Positions 58,665 through 64,000 of a stretch of 64,000 bases of DNA are shown here, piece after piece. The stretch is from CAZGRP01 sp964527995 (GTDB lineage Bacteria; Zhuqueibacterota; Zhuqueibacteria; Oceanimicrobiales; CAZGRP01). Below the pieces are notes generated by a model. The model was given only the letters and a program-made list of their open reading frames with translations. It was not told the DNA's origin and made no database searches. The translations under genes were made by a program, and so were the position numbers. The stretch spans positions 62,001 through 126,000 of the forward strand of contig CAZGRP010000003.1 of the NCBI GenBank assembly GCA_964527995.1, read 5' to 3'. Every line of letters begins with the position of its first letter. The first letter of the stretch is position 1.

Positions 58665-59876
58665 TCAGCCTTGCACAGCCTGCAGCTCCAATTCGAAGTT
58701 TCGGATGCGGCCGTTCCGGTACACCTTCATACGGAGCTTGTCCCCGCCGCGCAGATCACCGTTTTCGATGATGGCCCAGATATCCTCTTTGGTGCGGATC
58801 GGCTTGTCGTTGATTTCAAGAATGACGTCTCCGGGCTCCAGGCCGGCGCGATCGGCGGGACTGCCTTTCTCCACATTGGTCACGATCACGCCCGCCAGCG
58901 ACCGCAGACCGAGGTAGCGAGCCACGGAGTAGCTCATGTCCTCGACCTCAAGCCCGGTGATGAAGCGCCGGTTCACCTCCCCGTATTTGCGCAGATCGTC
59001 GATGACGCGCTTGACGCGGTTGACGGGAATGGCAAATCCAAGCCCGATGGAACCAGAGCTTTCCGTGAAGATGAAGGTATTCACGCCGATTACTTCAGCC
59101 AGGCTGTTCACGAGCGGACCGCCGCTGTTGCCAGGATTGATGGCGGCATCCGTCTGCAGCATGTCCTGGTAGACACGATCGTTGCGCTGTCGCCCGAAGT
59201 CCATGTCCACTGAGCTGATGACGCCGACCGTGACGGTCGGCCGAGCGTTGATGTCGAACAACCCGAAAGGATTTCCCAGGGCGATGACCCATTCGCCGAT
59301 GATGACGTCATCCGAGTTGCCCAGCTTCACGGCTGGCAGCCCCTTGCCATCGATCTTCAACAGAGCCAGATCGGTGATGTAGTCGCTGCCCACCAGCTTG
59401 GCTTCGTGGCGGGTGCGATCCGGCAACGTGATGACGATGGCAGTGGCGTTGTCGACCACATGTTCATTGGTGACCACATAGCCGTCCGGCGAGATGATAA
59501 ACCCAGAGCCAAGGCTCTTCACTTCCTGCTGAAACCGAAAGCCAGGGAAGAATTGCCGGAAGAAGGGGTCGTCGAAAAACGGGCTGCGGCGTACCACTTC
59601 CCGGATCTGGGTCACATTGATGCCGACCACCGAGGGCACGACCCTGGCCACGGCTCGCGTGATGGCGTTCTGCCGCGAGCTGGAAATCTCCTGCTGCGCC
59701 GTAGCCGCCGCTGCGGCCGTCTCCTCGACCTCGGGGGCAGGTCCTCCGCCTGGCAGAGTCGACGCTGCCTCATAGGCTGGGGCGCCTTCCTTTTCCCCCT
59801 TCTCCTTTGCGCACCCCGCCGCGAAGGCAGCCAGCAGAGTCAACGCAGCCAGAGCAGCCAACCAACGTCGGTTCAT
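58665..59876 (-). CDS. HtrA/Deg-family serine protease lipoprotein with one PDZ domain
   Basis: A 403-residue protein with lipobox 'AAFAAGCAKE' (Cys ~22) followed by an Ala/Glu-rich linker. The trypsin-like domain has His in 'VVTNEHVVDN', Asp in 'DYITDLALLKI' and Ser in 'INPGNSGGPLVN'. One PDZ domain follows ('LAGVIVTNVEKGSPADRAGLEPGDVILEIN'). It probably degrades or guards against misfolded envelope proteins. Single-PDZ architecture resembles DegS, but lipid anchoring replaces a membrane helix. Its ATG overlaps the transaldolase stop as ATGA. Confidence 0.93.
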   Translation of the reverse strand: MNRRWLAALAALTLLAAFAAGCAKEKGEKEGAPAYEAASTLPGGGPAPEVEETAAAAATAQQEISSSRQNAITRAVARVVPSVVGINVTQIREVVRRSPFFDDPFFRQFFPGFRFQQEVKSLGSGFIISPDGYVVTNEHVVDNATAIVITLPDRTRHEAKLVGSDYITDLALLKIDGKGLPAVKLGNSDDVIIGEWVIALGNPFGLFDINARPTVTVGVISSVDMDFGRQRNDRVYQDMLQTDAAINPGNSGGPLVNSLAEVIGVNTFIFTESSGSIGLGFAIPVNRVKRVIDDLRKYGEVNRRFITGLEVEDMSYSVARYLGLRSLAGVIVTNVEKGSPADRAGLEPGDVILEINDKPIRTKEDIWAIIENGDLRGGDKLRMKVYRNGRIRNFELELQAVQG

Positions 59877-60541
59877 TTCTCACCTAAGAGCTGGTCCTTG
59901 ACCTTGTCCCAGTCGTCGAGAAACCGTTTCAGCCCGATGTCGGTCAGCGGGTGCTTGAAAAGTTGCTCGAAGACCTTGTAGGGCATGGTAGCGATATCGG
60001 CGCCGATCAGGGCCGCCTCCACCACATGCATCGGATGCCGCAGGCTGGCGGCCAGAATCTCGGTCTCGATGCCGTAGTTGTCGAAAATAGTGCGGATCTG
60101 CTCGACCACCTCCATGCCGCCGTTGGAGATGTCGTCCATGCGGCCGACAAACGGACTGACGTAGGAAGCGCCGGCCTTGGCAGCGATGAGCGCCTGCACC
60201 GGACTGAACACCAGGGTCACATTGGTGCGAATGCCCTCACCTGCCAATCGCTTCACGGCCTTCATGCCCTCAGGGATCATTGGGATCTTGACCACGATGT
60301 TCGAGTGCAGATCGGCCAGTTCCCGGGCTTCTTTGACCATGCCGTCTGCTTCGGTGGAAACCACCTCGGCATTCACCGGTCCGTTGACGATCTCACAAAT
60401 CTCCTCCAGAATCTGCCGGAACGTGCCGCGGCCCGTCTCCCGGGACACCAGGGTCGGGTTGGTGGTAACACCGTCGAGCACGCCCATGCTGGCAGCTTTC
60501 TTGATCTCATCGATGTTGGCTGTGTCGAGAAAGAATTTCAT
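59873..60541 (-). CDS. Transaldolase, fructose-6-phosphate aldolase-like (TalC/FSA) subfamily
   Basis: A 222-residue protein; the ATG at 60541 has GGAGG 5 nt upstream. 'MKFFLDTANIDEIKKAASMG', 'DGVTTNPTLVSRE' and the Schiff-base lysine in 'NIVVKIPMIPEGMKAVKRL' are typical. This short subfamily includes both transaldolases and fructose-6-phosphate aldolases, so the exact reaction is uncertain. Its start lies inside the last 35 bp of truA. Confidence 0.92.
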   Translation of the reverse strand: MKFFLDTANIDEIKKAASMGVLDGVTTNPTLVSRETGRGTFRQILEEICEIVNGPVNAEVVSTEADGMVKEARELADLHSNIVVKIPMIPEGMKAVKRLAGEGIRTNVTLVFSPVQALIAAKAGASYVSPFVGRMDDISNGGMEVVEQIRTIFDNYGIETEILAASLRHPMHVVEAALIGADIATMPYKVFEQLFKHPLTDIGLKRFLDDWDKVKDQLLGEK

Positions 60542-61298
60542 GTTGGCCTCCTTCGCTAGGACGGGGGTCATCGTAGAAAACCTGCATGAGGCAGAGACCG
60601 TGAGCAGGTACAGTAAAACCAGCCAGTTTTCGGTCTCGCTTCTCCAGGATATCGGCCACGTCGGCCGGCTGTAGCTTCCCCCGACCGACCATCACCAGGG
60701 TGCCGACAATGATCCGCACCATGTTGTGCAAAAAGCGGTTGGCGACGATGTCGACAAAGAGGGTGTCGTTCCGCTCACTCCAGGTGATCTCCTCAACCCG
60801 ACTCAGGAAGTGAGGAGTCTCAGCGCCGGCCTGACAAAAAGCCTCAAAATCGTGCTCGCCGAGCAGGTGCTGGGAAGCCTCGCGGATGGCAGTGAGGTTC
60901 AGAGGGTACTTGCAAAACCACGAGTAGTACCTGCCAATCGCGCGCCGCCGCAGCGAAATCGTATATCGATACCAGCGTCGGGTGGCGCTGTAGCGAGCGT
61001 GAAAATCGTCCCCAACCTGATCAACAGAGAGAATCACCAGATCGTCGTGCGTCAGGGTGTTGAGTCCGAGTCGAATAGACTCGAGTGGCAGCGCCGATCG
61101 GGTCCGGAAGTGTGCGACCTGCCCCCTGGCGTGAACCCCAGCGTCGGTGCGCCCGGAGCCTATGACGGTCACTTTCTCCTGAAGCAGAGACTCCAGGCCT
61201 TGTTCCAATTCACCCTGTACGGTGCGCAGGTCGGGTTGGTATTGCCAGCCGTAGAAGTTGGTCCCGTCGTACTCCAGAGTGAGCTTGATCGTCCGCAT
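60507..61298 (-). CDS. truA: tRNA pseudouridine(38-40) synthase
   Basis: A 263-residue protein from the ATG at 61298. The catalytic aspartate is in 'IGSGRTDAGVHARGQVAHF', and 'YDGTNFYGWQYQP' and 'NRFLHNMVRIIVGTLVMVGRGK' are TruA motifs. It isomerises uridines in the tRNA anticodon arm. It begins 4 bp after ecfT, a neighbour relation also known from Gram-positive genomes. Confidence 0.95.
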   Translation of the reverse strand: MRTIKLTLEYDGTNFYGWQYQPDLRTVQGELEQGLESLLQEKVTVIGSGRTDAGVHARGQVAHFRTRSALPLESIRLGLNTLTHDDLVILSVDQVGDDFHARYSATRRWYRYTISLRRRAIGRYYSWFCKYPLNLTAIREASQHLLGEHDFEAFCQAGAETPHFLSRVEEITWSERNDTLFVDIVANRFLHNMVRIIVGTLVMVGRGKLQPADVADILEKRDRKLAGFTVPAHGLCLMQVFYDDPRPSEGGQHEILSRHSQHR

Positions 61299-61302
61299 GG
61301 GC

Positions 61303-62121
61303 TCAGACGGGCCAGCCTTTCGCCTTGGAAACGGCCGAAGCCGCAACCAGCAGCAGCGACGCCGCAATCAATAGATAGTCGCCGCGGCCAAGCCGCAGCT
61401 CGGTGTAACTGCTGCGCTCCCTGTCAAACGTATAGCATCGAGCTTCCATCGCCATCGCCAGGTCATCGGCCCGCCGAAACGCCGCGACAAACAGTGGCAG
61501 CACCATCGGCACGACGGCACGCAGCCTCTTGATCACGCCACCTTCGAAATCGCCACCGCGGGAGAGTTGGGCTTGCTTGATCCGCGTGGCCTCCGAAAGC
61601 AATGTCGGGATGAACCGGAGCGCCAGCCCCATGGTCAGAGTCCATTCATCCACTGGCACCCGGAAACGTTTGAGTGGACGCAACAGACGTCCCACACCGT
61701 CCATCAAGTCGAGTGGCATCGTCGTCATGGTGAGCAGGACCGCAGCCATGATCAACAGCCCCAGGCGCACACTGTAGACCGTGCCGTGCAGGAGCCCTGA
61801 GGTGGTGATCGCAACGCCATCGATCCGCACCAGAGCCCGCCCACCGGCGCCGTTCCAGACCATTTGAAACAGAAAGATGATGACAAAGAGCCACAAGAAC
61901 GGTCTCAACCTGCGAGCCAGCAGCTGACGAGGCAGGCCGGAAAGACGTGCGGCGACGGCCAGCACGACCGCCAGGACAACGAGTGCCGTCAGGGATGCGG
62001 TCGCAAGCAAAGCCGTCGAAACCGCGAGGGTGGCAAACAGCTTGCTACGCGGATCCGCCCGGTGCATCCATGAGTGACCGGGCACAAATTGCCCCAGAAG
62101 GATCTCGGAAGAATTGGCCAT
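61303..62121 (-). CDS. ecfT: Energy-coupling-factor transporter transmembrane protein EcfT
   Basis: A 272-residue protein with about five hydrophobic segments. 'ALRFIPTLLSEATRIKQAQLSRGGDF' and 'RRADDLAMAMEARCY' are the coupling-helix motifs that contact EcfA ATPases. EcfT joins two ATPases to substrate-binding S proteins for vitamin or metal uptake. Neither EcfA nor an S component is in the window. The ATG at 62121 has no clear ribosome site but follows a strong promoter at about 20 nt, so a short leader is likely. Confidence 0.88.
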   Translation of the reverse strand: MANSSEILLGQFVPGHSWMHRADPRSKLFATLAVSTALLATASLTALVVLAVVLAVAARLSGLPRQLLARRLRPFLWLFVIIFLFQMVWNGAGGRALVRIDGVAITTSGLLHGTVYSVRLGLLIMAAVLLTMTTMPLDLMDGVGRLLRPLKRFRVPVDEWTLTMGLALRFIPTLLSEATRIKQAQLSRGGDFEGGVIKRLRAVVPMVLPLFVAAFRRADDLAMAMEARCYTFDRERSSYTELRLGRGDYLLIAASLLLVAASAVSKAKGWPV

Positions 62122-62146
62122 AGGTGCATCAGAATCAGCAACATCA

Positions 62147-62175
62147 AATATAGCAATCTTTTCCTGCAAAATCAA
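62147..62175 (-). promoter_or_regulatory. Sigma70-type promoter of the ecfT-truA operon
   Basis: On the minus strand, TTGATT (62175-62170), 17 bp, then TATATT (62152-62147). It probably starts a long transcript through truA, transaldolase, HtrA and the purine and lipid genes. Confidence 0.7.
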
Positions 62176-62254
62176 ACGGAAACTCTCCTTGCCCAGGCTC
62201 AGCAAGCGTCCTCCTGGCAGAACGACCGGCGGCGTCCAACTGGGGAATTTCTCC

Positions 62255-62283
62255 TTGACTTTTTACGATATTCCTTTTACTTT
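62255..62283 (+). promoter_or_regulatory. Weak candidate promoter of the OPT transporter gene
   Basis: TTGACT (62255-62260) is followed after 17 bp by TACTTT (62278-62283), a poor -10 match. The start codon is about 190 bp downstream. I see no gene in the 62206-62475 stretch. Confidence 0.3.
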
Positions 62284-62475
62284 GACACCCGTTTGGCCAC
62301 AGTTCGTCCATCACAGTTTGGCCCCCCACCTTCTCACAGTGAAAATGAAGCAACGCAGAGTCGGGCTACGCTACCACATCGTATCGAACTCGCATGTTGC
62401 ACACACATTCCCTGCTTCCTATCCCCATAGTACCGGCACATCTCTGGCAGTATCAACCATCGGAATGGAGGAAAT

Positions 62476-64000
62476 ATGAGCGATCACGAGTTCAAGCCTT
62501 ATGTTCCGGCGAGTAGCGAACTGGCAGAATTCACAGCTCCTGCTCTGATTCTGGGCGTAGGGCTGGCAGCCATCCTGGGCGCCGCGAATGCCTGGTTGGG
62601 AATGAAGGCGGGCCAGACGATCGCCGCAACCTTCCCGGCCGCGGTGATTGCAATGGCCGTGCTGCGGCTGTTTCACGGCAACATCTTGCAAGAAAACCTG
62701 GCCCGAACTGCGGCCTCAGTGGGCGAGGCGCTGGTGGCTGGAGCCATTTTCACGATTCCAGCATTCGTGATGGTCGGCTACTGGAAGAATCTGCTCTCTT
62801 TGCAGGCCTACCTGGAAGGCACCGCCCTGATGCTCGTCGGTGGGTCGCTCGGTGTGCTCTTTGTGATCCTGTTGCGGCGAGCACTGGTGGTGGAGGCCGA
62901 CCTGCCGTTCCCAGAGTCGGTGGCTGCAGCCGAAATCCACAAAGCTGGCCAGAAAGGTGCCACAGGAGCCTCGTACGTGTTCAGCGCCATGGGCGTTTCG
63001 ATGCTCATTGAGTTGTTCAAGAATTCCAGCGGCATCCAATTCTTCAAGGAGTCTGTGGAAGGGTTTGTCCAGTTCGCCGGATCTAAGATTGAACTCCTCG
63101 GTCAGAAAATCCCCTTCCAGGGTGGGCTGCCTTGGGGCACACCGGCTGCCTCTCCGGCGTTGATGGGCGTCGGCTATGTCATCGGCCCGCGTCTGGCAGC
63201 CATCACTTTCTCGGGCGGCGTCTTCGCCTGGTTTCTGCTGATCCCGCTCGTGCTCTTCGTCAACGGTACCGGCGGCGACATCGCCACGATGGCGGCGACC
63301 CACGGCTGGGTAGCGGTCACTGGTGATGTGTGGAAGGCGATCGTCCGGCCCATCGCGGTCGGCGCAATGCTGGTGGGCGCATTTTACACACTCTGGGGCC
63401 TGCGAACACAGCTCGTTGGCGGTATCGCCAAGGCGCTGTCCGATATGCGCCGAATGAGAGAAGGCGGGCCGGCTCCCTCGCGACTCGAGCGCGACCTGTC
63501 TCTCAAAACGATTCTCGGCCTGGTCATCCTGATGGTGGTTCCGGTCACCCTGCTGTACTGGTACTTCACCGGTGACTTCAGCGCCGCTGTGGTCGCGGCA
63601 TTGGTGATGGTTGTTACTGGTTTCCTGTTCGCCGCCGTAGCCGGATATCTGGTGGGCGTGATCGGCTCGTCATCCAACCCGATCTCCGGTCTGACCTTGA
63701 CCGCCCTGGTCATCGCCGCGCTGCTCATGGTGGCGATGGGGCAGACCGGTCTGGCAGGCGTGGCCGCGGTGCTTGCCGTCGCCACCGTGGTGTGCACCGC
63801 CTCCGGTATTGCCGGGGACATGATGCAGGACCTGAAGGTTGGACACATTTTAGGTGGCACCCCCTGGCGCATGGAAATCGCAGAGCTGGTCAGCGTGGTC
63901 CTGGTCTCTTTCGTACTGATCCTGCCCATCGGGGCGCTGCACGCCGCCGACATCGCCAAGGGTGGCATCGGCATCGGCGGCAAAGAACTGCCAGCACCGC
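62476..64000 (+). CDS. OPT-family oligopeptide transporter, 3' end cut by the window edge
   Basis: An open frame from the ATG at 62476 (GGAGG 4 nt upstream) to the end of the window, at least 508 residues. The translation starts 'MSDHEFKPYVPASSELAEFT' and continues through many hydrophobic helices. 'AANAWLGMKAGQTIAATFPA', 'DLPFPESVAAAEIHKAG' and 'GVIGSSSNPISGLTLTALV' are conserved blocks of the OPT superfamily. Prokaryotic members are proposed to take up peptides or metal chelates. The gene is divergent from ecfT. The stop is not seen, so length and C terminus are unknown. Confidence 0.9.
   Translation, partial: MSDHEFKPYVPASSELAEFTAPALILGVGLAAILGAANAWLGMKAGQTIAATFPAAVIAMAVLRLFHGNILQENLARTAASVGEALVAGAIFTIPAFVMVGYWKNLLSLQAYLEGTALMLVGGSLGVLFVILLRRALVVEADLPFPESVAAAEIHKAGQKGATGASYVFSAMGVSMLIELFKNSSGIQFFKESVEGFVQFAGSKIELLGQKIPFQGGLPWGTPAASPALMGVGYVIGPRLAAITFSGGVFAWFLLIPLVLFVNGTGGDIATMAATHGWVAVTGDVWKAIVRPIAVGAMLVGAFYTLWGLRTQLVGGIAKALSDMRRMREGGPAPSRLERDLSLKTILGLVILMVVPVTLLYWYFTGDFSAAVVAALVMVVTGFLFAAVAGYLVGVIGSSSNPISGLTLTALVIAALLMVAMGQTGLAGVAAVLAVATVVCTASGIAGDMMQDLKVGHILGGTPWRMEIAELVSVVLVSFVLILPIGALHAADIAKGGIGIGGKELPAP

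Overview
The window reads as a chromosomal stretch from a Gram-negative bacterium of the FCB/Bacteroidota-like radiation with moderately high GC. Candidate phylum KSB1 or a neighbour such as Calditrichota is my best guess. The evidence is two PorV/PorQ-type outer-membrane proteins, secreted proteins with C-terminal 'NPFNP'-type sorting domains typical of type IX secretion cargo, a TonB-dependent receptor with a carboxypeptidase-regulatory-like N-terminal domain, and many lipoproteins and barrels. The assignment rests on family knowledge and is not proven. I see no rRNA, tRNA, CRISPR array, insertion sequence or prophage.

Layout. (1) 0.1-11.7 kb, minus strand: a parvulin-type foldase lipoprotein, a TonB-dependent receptor, a 1193-residue secreted protein rich in Asp-Gly repeats, a PorV-like protein and a repeat-rich CBM-like secreted protein, apparently one cell-surface operon. 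A LacI-type regulator lies just upstream. (2) 13.0-18.1 kb, minus strand: a tightly packed operon of a protease-like/beta-propeller/Omp85-barrel fusion, a BamB-like lipoprotein and a PEGA protein. (3) 18.4-24.3 kb, plus strand: a GAF-GGDEF diguanylate cyclase, an S41 processing protease, then a promoter, a 91-residue secreted or anchored peptide, a ten-helix membrane protein and a degenerate enhancer-binding-protein homologue. (4) 24.4-35.5 kb, minus strand: a HypE/PurM-like protein with an SDR, a TonB-like energy transducer, M28 and M61 peptidases, an RmlD-like reductase, RpiA and a two-subunit Ktr/Trk potassium system. (5) 35.6-45.1 kb, minus strand: a second surface block with PorV, an M6-like pseudoprotease with a sorting domain, a second protease-like/propeller/barrel fusion and two overlapping DUF5683-like proteins. 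(6) 45.2-62.1 kb, minus strand: a housekeeping run of ecfT, truA, transaldolase, HtrA, purB, purC, psd, pssA, purS, purQ, DUF4321, two tatA genes, gatA, gatB, thrC, accB, accC, gcvH and gcvPA. (7) An OPT-family transporter runs off the right edge on the plus strand.

The most unusual item is the 21.73-24.33 kb cassette. It has a strong sigma70-type promoter with an adjacent perfect inverted repeat, a small proline/lysine-tailed peptide, a polytopic membrane protein with no recognisable output domain, and an AAA+/Fis-type regulator that has lost both the GAFTGA sigma54-contact loop and the Walker B glutamate. An intrinsic terminator closes it. I infer an envelope-signalling unit whose regulator does not work as a normal sigma54 activator. 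Other notable points are an M6-family protein whose HExxH is replaced by LMFGH, two independent protease-like/propeller/barrel fusions, perfect palindromes in two promoter regions, and a -10 element that repeatedly ends in ATT rather than AAT.
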